The notes beneath the pieces are model-generated. The model worked only from the letters and a program-made list of their open reading frames with translations. It was not told where the DNA came from and did not search any database. From Convivina intestini (GTDB taxonomy: Bacteria; Bacillota; Bacilli; Lactobacillales; Lactobacillaceae): a stretch of DNA of 64,000 nucleotides. The DNA lies in contig NZ_QEKT01000006.1 in NCBI RefSeq assembly GCF_003096575.1, positions 1 to 64,000 of the forward strand, read 5' to 3'. The position numbers and the translations under genes were made by a program. Positions 41,407-51,339 of this stretch are shown piece by piece (the stretch's first letter is position 1; the number at the start of each line of letters is the position of its first letter).

Positions 41407-42282
41407 TTAATCTTTGTTTAGCAAGTCCTTACATAGATAGAAGCAACCTAAAATTCCAGCATTATCACCGTTTTCAACTGGAACAATGTATTCATCCAAC
41501 GGTGGCACAGCCAAGTAATCACTCATTTGTTCGGCAAAGCTTTGACGAATCAATGGGAATAGACTTTCTCGATGAGGAACCCCACCACCAAAAATAATTT
41601 TTTCTGGCCGTAAAATCATGGTGTAATCCAAAGCTGCTTGGGCCAAGTAAAAGGCTTCGATTTCCCAAGCCAAATCGCCATCAGGAATATCCTTAGCACT
41701 CTTGTTCCAACGTTCTTCAATTGCTGGACCGGCAGCCAAACCTTCCAAACAGTTAGCACCGTGGAAAGGACAATGTCCTTGATAAGAATCTTGCGGGTGC
41801 TTTTGTAAGAAAATGTGGCCGGCTTCTGGGTGCCCTAGGCCACTAAGCAAATGACCGTTAGTCACGATTCCAGCACCAATACCAGTTCCAACAGTTAAAT
41901 AAACCATATTTTGGACGTCACGGGCTGCTCCGGTCTTAAATTCGGCCCAGCCAGCACCGTTAACATCAGTCGTCCAAAAGTATGGAATATCACGCCAAGC
42001 CTTCATTCGACCCAAGAAATCATAACCCGACCAGCCCCGCTTTGGTGTGTCTAGAACACGACCATAAGTTTTTGATCCTTCAACAATGTCAATGGGCCCA
42101 AAGGCAGCAATCCCAATAGCATCAATATTGTCATATTGATCAAAAAAAGCAATTACTTGATCTAAAGTTTTCTCACCGTCTAAAGTAGGAAAAGCTTCCC
42201 GCTTAATAATATTAAAATCATGATCAGCAACTGCAACGACAAACTTAGTTCCACCTGCTTCAATTGCTCCTAGTAGTCCCAT
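41407..42282 (-). CDS. ROK family fructokinase
   Basis: The 291-residue kinase starts LLGAIEAGGTKFVVAVA (ATP motif), has DVNGAGWAEF, TVGTGIGAGIV, and the zinc site C/H residues in GHPEAGHIFLQKH and GHCPFHGANCLEGLAAG. This is the fructokinase (ScrK/GmuE) branch of ROK. The ATG at 42282 follows AAAGGAGA. It is monocistronic rather than in a sucrose PTS operon, so it likely feeds general fructose use. Confidence 0.9.
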   Translation of the reverse strand: MGLLGAIEAGGTKFVVAVADHDFNIIKREAFPTLDGEKTLDQVIAFFDQYDNIDAIGIAAFGPIDIVEGSKTYGRVLDTPKRGWSGYDFLGRMKAWRDIPYFWTTDVNGAGWAEFKTGAARDVQNMVYLTVGTGIGAGIVTNGHLLSGLGHPEAGHIFLQKHPQDSYQGHCPFHGANCLEGLAAGPAIEERWNKSAKDIPDGDLAWEIEAFYLAQAALDYTMILRPEKIIFGGGVPHRESLFPLIRQSFAEQMSDYLAVPPLDEYIVPVENGDNAGILGCFYLCKDLLNKD

Positions 42283-42469
42283 CAACTGTCTCCTTTAAAC
42301 TTTTTCATTTATACAAGCCAACTATACCACACCTGAAGTGCTATACGATTGGCCCTCTTATACAGTCATTGTAACCGCTCTCAAAAAATAATGCAAAACG
42401 GTTTCATAAAATTTAATTTTCACTTTATTTTGACTTTATGAATATTTAACTTAAACCCCTTATTATAAG

Positions 42470-42712
42470 AATCATCAACAACGCGAGTTAGTCTCAAGCA
42501 ACAAGCCAAGTTGAAATTATCCTTTAATTAAACGGAGGTTCCCCATATAAGCGGAATAACTAGTGCTTCCCACTAGGACCACGAAACCCCAAGCCCAGGG
42601 ACTAAAAACTTATCGTTTCTCCCAACGATGACATTCATATTCTTTTCCCTCTCCCAAATATTCTCAATTATTTCCCCGATTACCACGCTAGGTAATCGGG
42701 GTTTCGTGTTTT
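42470..42712 (+). ncRNA. Candidate structured noncoding RNA
   Basis: No gene lies between the fructokinase start and the CPBP gene (458 bp). The plus strand holds CTAGTG/CACTAG (42560-42576), ATCGTT/AACGAT (42612-42629), and a strong 3' hairpin CCCCGATTACC/GGTAATCGGGG (42674-42701) followed by TTTCGTGTTTT. CACGAAACCCC (42580-42590) is exactly complementary to GGGGTTTCGTG (42698-42708), so the 3' arm has two possible partners. A 6S-like or regulatory RNA is possible. The promoter is not clear, and the 5' end is a guess. Confidence 0.5.
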
Positions 42713-42723
42713 ATAGAAACTAA

Positions 42724-42762
42724 ATAAAAACACCTTACTCCTAAAAAGAGGAGAAGGCGTTC
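42724..42762 (-). terminator. Terminator overlapping the end of the CPBP gene
   Basis: AACACCTTACTCC and GGAGAAGGCGTT pair around TAAAAAGA, with T-rich sequence following on the minus strand. It starts inside the last codons of the gene. Confidence 0.7.
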
Positions 42763-43373
42763 CAGATAATATGGGCAAACATTGGGTATTGAACTTTTTT
42801 AGTATAAAAACGAATTATCATTAACAGGGTGGCTAAGCTACCATAGGTCAACCAATCAGCTAGACGGCTCGGTCCATGAACTAAGGTAAAAAGTAAGGTT
42901 GGCAGGATAAACTGAATTATTTTACCCCAACCGGCCAGACCCCATACCAGCCAACCTCGAAAGAGTAATTCTTCAAATAAAGGGGCCAAAAAGATTAGCG
43001 TAAATTTAAAAAATAGTTGGTTAATGGCGCCAATGTGCGTATTTATATAATTAATTTCGGCTTGATTATCACTCACTGGGCTGGGATAAAGCTGGCTAAT
43101 CACAATGATGGTCAAATACATCAAGAAAAAGACCATTAGCGTAAAGATCAATTTATATCCTTGTGGCCGCTCCCAGACACTCCCATTAGTGGCTTGTAAA
43201 AAATAAGCTGTTCCTGCAATTATTAGCATGACAATCACCGAACCAATGGCCATCGATCCGGGAAAAAAGCCTCTAAATAGGAGTGGTAACAAGTTAATAT
43301 ACCCAATTTGAAAAGTAATAAAAATCAACACTATTAAACTCGGAATATGCAGATCATTTAATTTCTTCATCAT
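42741..43373 (-). CDS. CPBP family intramembrane metalloprotease
   Basis: The 210-residue membrane protein has about six to seven helices and the CPBP motifs: FEELLFRGWLV (EExxxR), FTLVHGPS (FxxxH) and HIIWNAF (HxxxN). In LAB such proteins are often linked to bacteriocin immunity or processing, but no bacteriocin gene is adjacent. Two ATG codons at the start are in frame. Confidence 0.88.
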   Translation of the reverse strand: MMKKLNDLHIPSLIVLIFITFQIGYINLLPLLFRGFFPGSMAIGSVIVMLIIAGTAYFLQATNGSVWERPQGYKLIFTLMVFFLMYLTIIVISQLYPSPVSDNQAEINYINTHIGAINQLFFKFTLIFLAPLFEELLFRGWLVWGLAGWGKIIQFILPTLLFTLVHGPSRLADWLTYGSLATLLMIIRFYTKKVQYPMFAHIIWNAFSSF

Positions 43374-43433
43374 TTGTTTAGATTAACATAGAAAGCCAAA
43401 AAGACACAATAAGGCCCTATCTTATGCAATCAA

Positions 43434-43462
43434 AAACAGCGCCCATTGAGCGCTGTTTTTAT
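43434..43462 (-). terminator. Terminator of galE
   Basis: AAAACAGCGC and GCGCTGTTTT pair around CCATTGA, just after the galE stop. Confidence 0.9.
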
Positions 43463-43464
43463 CA

Positions 43465-44454
43465 TCAATCGTTATAACCAGTGGGATGGCTTTGAGTCCA
43501 ATGCCAAGCAGTTTTAATAATATCTTGCACATTATCGTACTTAGGTTGCCAATGTAAAATATCCCGAGCCTTGCTAGAGTCGGCAATCAAAATATCTGGA
43601 TCGCCTGGCCGGCGAGGTCCCACTTTGGCCTCAATATCGACTCCAGTTGCCTGGCGAGCAGCTTCAACCATTTCCTTGACGGAAAAGCCAGTAGCTGACC
43701 CCAAATTAAACTGATTAGATGGTTGTTCATCAGCCAAATACTTTAAAGCTAAAATATGGGCATCAACTAGATCCAAAACATGGACATAATCGCGAACATT
43801 GAAGCCATCTGGGGTTTGATAATCATCCCCAAACATCTCAATATATGGTCGCTGTCCAGCAGCAGCCTGTAAGATAATTGGTACCAAATGGGTTTCTGGG
43901 TGATGATCTTCACCAATAGTACCATCTTCAGCTGCCCCGGCTACATTAAAGTAGCGTAAAGCAACCCATTTAATCCCATCGGCCTGATCGGACCAATCCA
44001 TGATTTTTTCCATCATTAACTTGGATTCCCCGTAGGGATTGATTGGTCGTTGCGGATCAGTTTCCTTAATAGGAATTTGAACCGGATTACCGTAAGTAGC
44101 GGCAGTAGAAGAAAAGACAATTTGTTTAACGTTATGTTCCTTCATGACTTCCAACAAGGTAATCATGCCACCAGTATTGTTGTCAAAATACTTTAGTGGT
44201 TGCGCTACTGACTCAGGCACAATTGAAAAGGCTGCAAAATGCACCACTTGACTGATATTTTCTTGATCAAATACTTCACTTAATGCCGCTTTATCACGGA
44301 TATCAACTTCATAAAACTTAGCCTTAGGATCAACAGCTTCCCGGTGACCGGTAACCAAGGAATCAACTACAACTACTTCAGCGTTTTTTTCAACTAAACG
44401 CTTAACCATATGAGAGCCAATATAACCGGCTCCACCTAAAACTAGAACTGCCAT
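43465..44454 (-). CDS. galE: UDP-glucose 4-epimerase
   Basis: The 329-residue SDR enzyme interconverts UDP-glucose and UDP-galactose. It has the NAD loop [13 protein letters not shown], catalytic SSTAATYG and YGESKLMME (Y-x3-K), and the nucleotide-sugar segment near [15 protein letters not shown]. It is not in a gal operon here; it follows the thioesterase gene by 21 bp and may serve exopolysaccharide or wall precursors. Confidence 0.95.
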   Translation of the reverse strand: MAVLVLGGAGYIGSHMVKRLVEKNAEVVVVDSLVTGHREAVDPKAKFYEVDIRDKAALSEVFDQENISQVVHFAAFSIVPESVAQPLKYFDNNTGGMITLLEVMKEHNVKQIVFSSTAATYGNPVQIPIKETDPQRPINPYGESKLMMEKIMDWSDQADGIKWVALRYFNVAGAAEDGTIGEDHHPETHLVPIILQAAAGQRPYIEMFGDDYQTPDGFNVRDYVHVLDLVDAHILALKYLADEQPSNQFNLGSATGFSVKEMVEAARQATGVDIEAKVGPRRPGDPDILIADSSKARDILHWQPKYDNVQDIIKTAWHWTQSHPTGYND

Positions 44455-44475
44455 TTTAGTACCTTCTTTTTAATT

Positions 44476-45222
44476 TTATTGATCAATGGATCGCCATTCA
44501 AATTCGGCTTCGGCACTGACGGTATTATCCGTTTGAATACGATGCCTAGAGTAATTATCACCCTTAACGACTTGAGATACCACTGTTTGATTCAAATGAA
44601 CCTCGTTTTCAAACTTTAAATTAATCCGTGTAACCTCATGGGTCTCCAAAAAGTCGGCGCCCATCACATCTTCCATCCACTCAAAATATTTAGAATTATT
44701 AACATGCTGATTGGCATCAATATCTAAATAACGTACTCGATACCTTTGCTCTTGTACTGTTTCATCCGCTTTAATTTTGCTTGGATTGGGAATTCGATTT
44801 AATCGCTTAGCTGCTACAGCACCATAAGGTTCAACTAAATCAAGGGGCAAACGAACCATATGGCGCTTTTCAATATCAATCAGCGCCCAAAGGGAATTAA
44901 TGTTTACTAACTCCTCCCCCTGTTCATCTAAAATCTTAAAGGAGCGCTGGGCAAAAAATGGATTGAAATGACCAACAGTTGTTTGCAATCGGATTGATTC
45001 ATTAACTTCTGGCCGACGATAAACATGTAAATCGTACTGTAATATGACCCAACCTAAACCACGCGCTTGCGTAGTTGCCTGTCCGATATTTAGGATATCG
45101 CCTTGTTTTTTAGAAGCTAGGACTGCTAAATTAACAATCATTGGCAGCGATAAACGACCATGACGATCCGCCTCGTAATACTCAACACAGCGTTCAATTT
45201 CAAAGACACTTTCATCAACCAT
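44476..45222 (-). CDS. Acyl-ACP thioesterase
   Basis: The 248-residue protein has two hotdog domains: the first with YYEADRHGRLSLPMIVNL, the second with VRYLDIDANQHVNNSKYFEW, which holds the Asp-Asn-His catalytic set. It releases fatty acids from ACP and may limit chain length or recycle ACP. It overlaps the rsmI stop by one base, so it belongs to the rsmI transcript and not to the fab operon. Confidence 0.92.
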   Translation of the reverse strand: MVDESVFEIERCVEYYEADRHGRLSLPMIVNLAVLASKKQGDILNIGQATTQARGLGWVILQYDLHVYRRPEVNESIRLQTTVGHFNPFFAQRSFKILDEQGEELVNINSLWALIDIEKRHMVRLPLDLVEPYGAVAAKRLNRIPNPSKIKADETVQEQRYRVRYLDIDANQHVNNSKYFEWMEDVMGADFLETHEVTRINLKFENEVHLNQTVVSQVVKGDNYSRHRIQTDNTVSAEAEFEWRSIDQ

Positions 45223-46103
45223 TACGATTCCTCCTCTAATTGATGATAAGCACGATAAACACTTTGACGTTCTAATTGGCGTTCTCGGGCAATTTGTTTA
45301 ATCGCTGCATTGGGCTTTAATCCCTGCGCAACTAATTGCTCCACTGCCTCAACCACGGGTAATATTTCTTCTTCTGATTCAGTTACATCAGGAGCTGAAT
45401 TACCAGCAATCATAATCACAAATTCACCTCGAACTGGATGGCTTTGCACCCAGCCCAAAATTTCACCAGCCGTTCCGCGTAAAAATTCTTCGTAGCGCTT
45501 GGTTAATTCCCGTGCTACCACTAGTGATCGGTCTGACCCTATGACTTTAACAAGGTTGGATAAAGTAAAAATTAAACGGTGGGGGGCTTCATATAAGATA
45601 ACCGTTTCCCGTCGTTCTTTTAATTTAGCTAATTCAGCCACCTGCTCATTTTTTTTGCGGGGTAAAAAGCCATGGAAGTAAAACGGCTGTGGTACTAAAC
45701 CACTGGCAATCAAAGCAACAATCCCCGCACTAGGTCCCGGAAGAGGTACCACCGGAATATCAGCAGCAATTGCCGCAGCAACTAATTCTTTACCCGGATC
45801 AGAAATTGAAGGCATTCCGGCATCACTCACCTGCCCAATTGATTGTCCAGCTTGCAAAATGCCAATCAATTCTGGAATTTTATGCTGCCAATTATGTTCG
45901 TGAAAACTAGTTTGTTTAGTTGTGATTTCAAAATGATTCAACAATTGCTGCGTATGGCGAGTATCCTCAGCTGCAATTAAATCAACCTCAGCTAATGCAG
46001 CTAAAGCCCGTTGACTAATATCTTGTAAATTCCCAATTGGAGTTGGAATGAGATACAAAGTGCCAGTCTGATGTTGTTCAAAACTTTTTTGTACTTGCAT
46101 CAT
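45222..46103 (-). CDS. rsmI: 16S rRNA 2'-O-ribose C1402 methyltransferase
   Basis: The 293-residue protein of the tetrapyrrole-methylase fold has LYLIPTPIGNLQDISQRAL, AAEDTRHTQQLLNHF, VSDAGMPSISDPG and FHGFLPRKK. The C-terminal helical domain ends YRAYHQL. It methylates C1402 in the decoding centre of 16S rRNA. Its start overlaps the holB end by 26 bp. Confidence 0.95.
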   Translation of the reverse strand: MMQVQKSFEQHQTGTLYLIPTPIGNLQDISQRALAALAEVDLIAAEDTRHTQQLLNHFEITTKQTSFHEHNWQHKIPELIGILQAGQSIGQVSDAGMPSISDPGKELVAAAIAADIPVVPLPGPSAGIVALIASGLVPQPFYFHGFLPRKKNEQVAELAKLKERRETVILYEAPHRLIFTLSNLVKVIGSDRSLVVARELTKRYEEFLRGTAGEILGWVQSHPVRGEFVIMIAGNSAPDVTESEEEILPVVEAVEQLVAQGLKPNAAIKQIARERQLERQSVYRAYHQLEEES

Positions 46104-47013
46104 TTACTCCTAATTCTAAGGATAGGTCTAACGTTATTTTTTCCAAACGACTTTGCCAAGATAAATTGATTTTACGTAAATCGTCATCTGCTAACACACT
46201 ATCGCCAGCAGCCATGAGCTGATCCAAGGTATATTGACGATGCAAACTAGTATAAAATCCCCGTAACTGTGGGAAAAACAAACGTTGATCACCAATCTGA
46301 TTAAAAACAATCATATCGCGCGTTAACTGATGTAGCCATTCTAACAATAAATTTTGTTGTTGTTTTTCAGTTGCTACCGGTACCAGCTGCGTTTGAACTA
46401 AGCTAAAGGCCGATAAATCACGCTGCATCGCTTTTTCAAACCACTTAAACAAAATCGGTTGCGCCTTATCAACCCAATCCTCGTCTAATCCAGTGGTTTG
46501 ATCACCAAGTTCTTCCCCTTTTAGGGTATGTAAGTGCACCACTTGAGCTCGAGAGCGAATCGTCGGTAAAACCTCTGCAACACTATCAGTTAATAACAAA
46601 ATCAACTGCGGTCCTGCCGGTTCCTCAATAAATTTCAAAAGTGAATTAGCCGCACTGGTGGTCATCGTTTGAACTTGATCAATGATAAAAATTTTACGTG
46701 AACTCTCCAAACTAGTTGTCGTAAACTCTGGCATCAAAGCCCGAATTTGTCCCACCTTCAGAGCATCGCTGCCGGCCTCAGGGGTCACAATAAAAATATC
46801 AGGATGATCGTTTTGTTCAATTCTAAGGGCATTTCTCTCTGTTGGTCCAGCAACTAACCATGCCAACGAGCGGGCAAAAGCTAATTTAGCCTGGGGGTTG
46901 CTCCCAGCCAATAGGTATAGATGACTTAAATGATCATCTGTAATCAATTGCTCAAAGCGGGCTAGCTGCTTTGGGTAAGTTTTTTGCGCTAATTCAATAA
47001 AATCTGCTGTCAT
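46078..47013 (-). CDS. holB: DNA polymerase III delta' subunit
   Basis: The 311-residue AAA+ protein has the clamp-loader helix SLAWLVAG, DALKVGQIRAL, KIFIIDQVQTMTTSAANSLLKFIEEP and SRAQVVHL. It lacks a working P-loop, as expected of delta'. It works with DnaX and HolA in the clamp loader; the dnaX gene lies in the same cluster. The stop of darA touches its start. Confidence 0.92.
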   Translation of the reverse strand: MTADFIELAQKTYPKQLARFEQLITDDHLSHLYLLAGSNPQAKLAFARSLAWLVAGPTERNALRIEQNDHPDIFIVTPEAGSDALKVGQIRALMPEFTTTSLESSRKIFIIDQVQTMTTSAANSLLKFIEEPAGPQLILLLTDSVAEVLPTIRSRAQVVHLHTLKGEELGDQTTGLDEDWVDKAQPILFKWFEKAMQRDLSAFSLVQTQLVPVATEKQQQNLLLEWLHQLTRDMIVFNQIGDQRLFFPQLRGFYTSLHRQYTLDQLMAAGDSVLADDDLRKINLSWQSRLEKITLDLSLELGVNDASTKKF

Positions 47014-47336
47014 TAGAAACGATAGAAATCATCAATAGCTTGCGTAAAGACCGTGGCACCACCAACTTCAACCTCGACTGGATAAGAACCGGCATGATCG
47101 GCATCCATCCCCAATGGCGGTACCATAAACTGCTTACGTTTTTGTGAAACAGTCTTGATAATCTCCAAGACTTCCGTCACGCGTTCATCCTCAATCGCCA
47201 TCATATAGGTGGTATTTCCTGAACGCAAAAATCCGCCCGTTGTCGATAAACGTGTTGCCCGAATATTAGCTTTGACAAAGGCATTGCTTAATTTTGTTGC
47301 ATCTTTGTCTTGAATAATTGCTGTTACTAATTTCAT
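47013..47336 (-). CDS. darA: Cyclic-di-AMP receptor, PII-like
   Basis: The 107-residue protein has the DarA/PstA pattern: VTAIIQDKDATKLSNAFVKA, RLSTTGGFLRSGNTTYMMA and the C-terminal GGATVFTQAIDDFYRF. It binds c-di-AMP as a trimer. The position between tmk and holB is conserved in Firmicutes (yaaQ). Confidence 0.93.
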   Translation of the reverse strand: MKLVTAIIQDKDATKLSNAFVKANIRATRLSTTGGFLRSGNTTYMMAIEDERVTEVLEIIKTVSQKRKQFMVPPLGMDADHAGSYPVEVEVGGATVFTQAIDDFYRF

Positions 47337-47977
47337 GATTCTACCTCCAAAACTTTACTAAGCTCTACTCGAGCCGCTTGAATAACTTGTTCAAGTGGTT
47401 GATTAGCATCTATTTTGACGATTCGGTCTGGAAAACGCTCTAACAAGCTTAGGTAAGTTTCCCGAACCCGCTGATGAAAATCTAATTTTTCACGATCCAA
47501 ACGATCAATTTTACTTTGACGCTGTTGGTTAATTCGCTCTAAACCAATTTCAACGGGTAAATCCAGATAAAGGGTTAAATCGGGTAAGACATGATCAATC
47601 GCAAATTCATTAAGAGCTAAAACATCATCAACGCCGAGCCGACGACCTCCACCTTGATAAGCTAGAGAACTATCTAAATAACGATCAGACAGAACAATTT
47701 CATCTTTAGCCAGGGCTGGCAAAATTGTTTCCACTAAATGTTGTCGTCGAGCTGCTGCAAACAGCAAAGCTTCGGTGCGAGCATCCATATTCACGGATGT
47801 ATCGGCCGCTAGCATATTGCGAATTCCTTCAGCAATTGGGTTCCCACCTGGTTCTCTAGTGGTCAGTACTGGTCGTTTTAAATTTTGTCTTAATTCAGGT
47901 GCTAGGGCATTAATCAAGCTTGTCTTTCCAGCCCCTTCGGGTCCTTCAATTGAAATAAACACTGATTGGTCTACCAC
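47333..47977 (-). CDS. tmk: Thymidylate kinase
   Basis: The 214-residue kinase has ISIEGPEGAGKTSL (P-loop), TREPGGNPIAEGIR, DRYLDSSLAYQG and the LID region INQQRQSKIDRLD. I chose the GTG at 47977, seven bases after AAGGAG and 1 bp after the yaaL stop; the open frame upstream overlaps yaaL. It makes dTDP for DNA synthesis. Confidence 0.95.
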   Translation of the reverse strand: MVDQSVFISIEGPEGAGKTSLINALAPELRQNLKRPVLTTREPGGNPIAEGIRNMLAADTSVNMDARTEALLFAAARRQHLVETILPALAKDEIVLSDRYLDSSLAYQGGGRRLGVDDVLALNEFAIDHVLPDLTLYLDLPVEIGLERINQQRQSKIDRLDREKLDFHQRVRETYLSLLERFPDRIVKIDANQPLEQVIQAARVELSKVLEVES

Positions 47978-47978
47978 G

Positions 47979-48236
47979 TTACTCTCCTTGGAACCACATA
48001 TTTTGCATATCTTCGACCGTTTGACGATGACGAGCTTCGCGATAAACATAATTAAATTTAGCGCGTTTTAAGGCCGTTTGTGCCTCAATTAGATGGCCAT
48101 TAACACGACTATCTACCAGGGCAGTTTCCGATTCTTGGGCTAATAACAAGGCCCGTTTTAAATAGCGAACCTGATAAAGCAAAATTTGGTCGTACTCATT
48201 TTTAATGTCAATTTTTTTATTTTTCTTAAACATCAT
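47979..48236 (-). CDS. YaaL family protein (DUF2508)
   Basis: The 85-residue, charged helical protein matches the small YaaL/DUF2508 proteins always found between recR and tmk in Firmicutes. Its function is unknown. Its start overlaps the recR stop by 4 bp. Confidence 0.85.
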   Translation of the reverse strand: MMFKKNKKIDIKNEYDQILLYQVRYLKRALLLAQESETALVDSRVNGHLIEAQTALKRAKFNYVYREARHRQTVEDMQNMWFQGE

Positions 48237-48838
48237 AGTTCGTTACGCCCCTCCACCGCCTTAATTAGGGTTAACTGATCCGCATAATCAATATCAGAGC
48301 CAACTGCCAAACCATGGGCTAACCGTGTAACTTTAATGTTCGCTGGCTTTAGCAACCGCGCTATATACATGGCCGTTGCCTCGCCATCAGCATTAGCATT
48401 CGTTCCCACAATCACTTCTTGAATTTGATCGTTACTAGATAAACGACGGATTAAACTTGGCAAATTGATATCTTCTGGTCCCGTTCCTGCACTAGGAGAA
48501 ATGACACCATTTAACACATGATAAAGGCCGTGATATTCTCGAGTATTTTCCATGGCCATCACATCTCGTGAATTTTGAACCACTAAGACAGTTGACTGAT
48601 CGCGACTCTTATCCTGACAAATCATACATGGATTCACATCCTTACTGGTGATATTGCCACAAATTTCGCAAAAAGCAATATCAGCTTTAACGGCCTGGAG
48701 AGATTTAGCAAAGGCGATTACGTCTGCTTCTTCCATACCTAGCGTGTAAAAAGCTAACCGAGTAGCTGTTTTGGGGCCGATTCCAGGTAGCTTAGTATAG
48801 CTATCAATTAATCTAGCAATCGGTTCTGGATACTGCAT
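48233..48838 (-). CDS. recR: Recombination mediator RecR
   Basis: The 201-residue protein has the helix-hairpin-helix [14 protein letters not shown], a zinc finger (CEICGNIT and CMICQD), and a Toprim domain with [14 protein letters not shown] and PSLIRRL. With RecO and RecF it loads RecA on gaps. It overlaps the dnaX stop by one base. Confidence 0.96.
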   Translation of the reverse strand: MQYPEPIARLIDSYTKLPGIGPKTATRLAFYTLGMEEADVIAFAKSLQAVKADIAFCEICGNITSKDVNPCMICQDKSRDQSTVLVVQNSRDVMAMENTREYHGLYHVLNGVISPSAGTGPEDINLPSLIRRLSSNDQIQEVIVGTNANADGEATAMYIARLLKPANIKVTRLAHGLAVGSDIDYADQLTLIKAVEGRNEL

Positions 48839-50643
48839 TAAGAAGATCCTTTCCTGGGTTGGTTAACCACTTTAACTAGCTCTTCACCAAACATTTGTTG
48901 CGCTGCATCAACAATGTCAGGAATTTGTTGATCATTTTCAATGATTTCTGGAGCATTTTCATGCTCGTTAGTAGTCATTTGAAGTGGCTCTAGCTGATCA
49001 AAGCGCTCATGTGGTTCTTGACCTAGCTTTAATTTAGTCACATAATCACCACGATCCTTAGTCCATTGATCTTGACTAATTAACACCAACTTGATTGGGA
49101 AATTATTTTGTTGGAAGGTCGCTTGAACCTTACTTTGAAAATTACCATCGTGTAAAGCCTGCTCCAACAAAGCTGGGTACTCAAAGGCCAGTACAACCCC
49201 TTCACTACTTGCGGCTACTGGATTCGCGGTCTGTAACAAGGCCTGCACCTGAACTGGTAAAGTGTCTTGCAACTGTGACCAAGCCTGCTGAATCGTGGTT
49301 AACATTTTACGCTGGGCTTGAGCCAACACCGCAAATACCGCTGATTGGCCGGTATAAGCCACTGGTTGGCTGCTTGGCGTCACTGGTGTTGAAACTGATG
49401 GCGTTGCTTCTGAAGTTGCCATTGCCGAAGTACTGGTTGCTTGACTGGACTCTGAAATAGGTGAATCAACTGGGGCTGCCTGAGATTCAATAATTGGTGT
49501 GGACTTATTTACCACGACAGCATCATTTGTCGCAACTGGACTGTTTTCACGCGCCTTAGGTGCTGCAACTGATTCCTTAACGCCAGGATGAGTATCCTGC
49601 TGTTTGTTTTGCAACAAAACCAATTTAACAGTCAGCATCTCCAAATACACATCAGTCTGGAGGGACTGAGCAATTTGTTTTTGCATATCATCAATTGCTA
49701 ACATCATGGTTTGTAAATTATCTAAACTAAACGATTGGGCTAACTCTTGTAGCTGCTGAATGGAAGTCGTACTACGAACCAAGTCTGGGACAACATTGCT
49801 CAGCATAATATCCCGTAACAATCCCATTAAATCAGCTAAAAACCGATAGGCATCTTTACCATCGGCGATAATCGCACTTAGCAATTCTAAAGCAGTGGGC
49901 GTATCTTGATGGCCAATTGCTTGTAAATAATCAATTAATTGATTAACCGCAACGGTACCAGTTACCGTTCGAGCCGTTTCGACAGTCACTCGTTGCGGTT
50001 GGTAGGCAATAACTTGATCTAAAATTGACAAAGCATCTCGCATACCACCTTCAGCAGCAGTAGCGATTAATCTGAGACCTTCAAAATCATAGGCAACTTT
50101 TTGTTGGTCTAAAATCTTAGCTAACTGGTTTTGAATTGTTTGATCACTAATCCGCTTAAATTCAAAACGCTGAGTTCGCGATAAAATTGTCGCTGGCATT
50201 TTTTGTGGTTCCGTCGTTGCTAATATAAATTTAACGTTAGCCGGTGGCTCTTCTAACGTTTTTAATAAAGCATTGAAAGCACCCGTTGATAACATATGCG
50301 CTTCATCAATAATGTAAACCTTATAAGGCGCCTTGATTGGGGCATAGTTAGCGCTATCGCGAATATTTCGGATTTCATCCACACCGTTATTAGAAGCTGC
50401 ATCGATTTCAACAATATCTGGAATTTGACTGTCATTAACGCTGGCATCAATGCCATTGATCTCACGTGCAAATATTTTTGCTGCTGAAGTTTTACCAGTT
50501 CCACGGGGGCCGCTAAACAAATAAGCATGTCCTGTTTGATTGGCTGCAATGGCATTTTGCAAGGTCTGGGTAATGACGTCTTGTCCAACCATATCTTGAA
50601 ATGTTCGTGGTCGATAAACACGATAAAGTGCTTGATAAGTCAC
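48838..50643 (-). CDS. dnaX: DNA polymerase III gamma/tau subunit
   Basis: The 601-residue AAA+ protein has Walker [10 protein letters not shown] (residues 45-53), Walker [10 protein letters not shown], the sensor motifs [19 protein letters not shown], and a long Ser/Thr/Ala/Val-rich linker (about 395-470) before the tau C-terminus. The four cysteines of the usual zinc module after Walker A are missing: [20 protein letters not shown] joins directly. No strong slippery site for a gamma form is evident. The GTG at 50643 follows GGGGGAG. Confidence 0.94.
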   Translation of the reverse strand: MTYQALYRVYRPRTFQDMVGQDVITQTLQNAIAANQTGHAYLFSGPRGTGKTSAAKIFAREINGIDASVNDSQIPDIVEIDAASNNGVDEIRNIRDSANYAPIKAPYKVYIIDEAHMLSTGAFNALLKTLEEPPANVKFILATTEPQKMPATILSRTQRFEFKRISDQTIQNQLAKILDQQKVAYDFEGLRLIATAAEGGMRDALSILDQVIAYQPQRVTVETARTVTGTVAVNQLIDYLQAIGHQDTPTALELLSAIIADGKDAYRFLADLMGLLRDIMLSNVVPDLVRSTTSIQQLQELAQSFSLDNLQTMMLAIDDMQKQIAQSLQTDVYLEMLTVKLVLLQNKQQDTHPGVKESVAAPKARENSPVATNDAVVVNKSTPIIESQAAPVDSPISESSQATSTSAMATSEATPSVSTPVTPSSQPVAYTGQSAVFAVLAQAQRKMLTTIQQAWSQLQDTLPVQVQALLQTANPVAASSEGVVLAFEYPALLEQALHDGNFQSKVQATFQQNNFPIKLVLISQDQWTKDRGDYVTKLKLGQEPHERFDQLEPLQMTTNEHENAPEIIENDQQIPDIVDAAQQMFGEELVKVVNQPRKGSS

Positions 50644-50656
50644 AGTACTCCCCCTT

Positions 50657-50685
50657 ACAAAAAAAGCTGCCAATTGGCAGCTTTT
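50657..50685 (-). terminator. Terminator of the SRP RNA gene
   Basis: AAAAGCTGCC and GGCAGCTTTT pair around AATT, with a T run on the minus strand, between the SRP RNA and dnaX. Confidence 0.85.
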
Positions 50686-50689
50686 GCAT

Positions 50690-50771
50690 ATGTACACAAG
50701 CACAACGCTAATCATCCTTAGAGCTGCTACATTCCTGTCCTGACTCGGTTCGGGAGCCAACGTTTGCTCGC
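50690..50771 (-). ncRNA. ffs: Signal recognition particle RNA (4.5S-type)
   Basis: On the minus strand GAGTCAGGACAGGAATGTAG and the following CAGCTCTAAGG match the conserved domain IV (GTCAGG, GGAA, AGCAGC) of SRP RNA. The 5' part (GAGCAAACGTTGG) pairs with the 3' part (GCGTTGTGCTT). TATAAT on the minus strand (50783-50778) places the start near 50771. The gene upstream of dnaX is the usual position in LAB. The 3' end is approximate. Confidence 0.85.
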
Positions 50772-50826
50772 ACAATAATTATATCGAATTTTAAAAGTGA
50801 TGGCAACCGGAGTTATTAAGGATTAG

Positions 50827-51339
50827 TTACTTTTTACGCTGAGCGATTTTACGAGCCTGTTGTCTAAGACGAATAGCTTGGAAAAATTGCTGTAATAGCC
50901 GGCCACTTTCTTGGGCCATAAGCCCGGTGTGTACGTCAACGCGGTGATTTAAACGTGAATCCTCCAACAGTTGATGTAAGGAACGTACAGCGCCACCCTT
51001 AGGGTCATCAGCACCGTAATAAACTTGAGGTATGCGGGCATTAACAATGGCGCCTGCACACATAACACAGGGTTCCAAAGTCACAAATAAAGTAGTATTT
51101 TCTAACCGAAAAGAACCTAAAACTGCATTTGCGGCTTCAATAGCTAACAACTCAGCATGAGCAGTCGCTTTTTGGTCAATTTCTCGATGATTATACCCGC
51201 GGGCGATGATTTGACCACCCTGAACAATCACCGCGCCAATTGGTACTTCCCCAATCGCCTCGGCTTTTCGAGCTTCCACCAAAGCCTCTTTCATAAAATA
51301 ATTGATTTCTTCAGTCGTTAAAACCGGATCAATCCGCAT
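50827..51339 (-). CDS. tadA: tRNA-specific adenosine deaminase
   Basis: The 170-residue enzyme makes inosine at wobble position 34 of tRNA-Arg. The zinc and proton-shuttle motifs are TAHAELLAI (H-x-E) and LEPCVMCAGAIV (P-C-x2-C). The start is ATG 51339 after GGAGAG, overlapping the methyltransferase stop by 11 bp. Confidence 0.95.
   Translation of the reverse strand: MRIDPVLTTEEINYFMKEALVEARKAEAIGEVPIGAVIVQGGQIIARGYNHREIDQKATAHAELLAIEAANAVLGSFRLENTTLFVTLEPCVMCAGAIVNARIPQVYYGADDPKGGAVRSLHQLLEDSRLNHRVDVHTGLMAQESGRLLQQFFQAIRLRQQARKIAQRKK

Noticed and set aside
49095-49460. A 121-codon plus-strand frame
   Set aside because: It is antisense to the low-complexity linker of dnaX and has no start signals.
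48838-50643. Programmed frameshift in dnaX giving gamma
   Set aside because: I found no A-AAA-AAG type slippery site with a following stem in the expected region.
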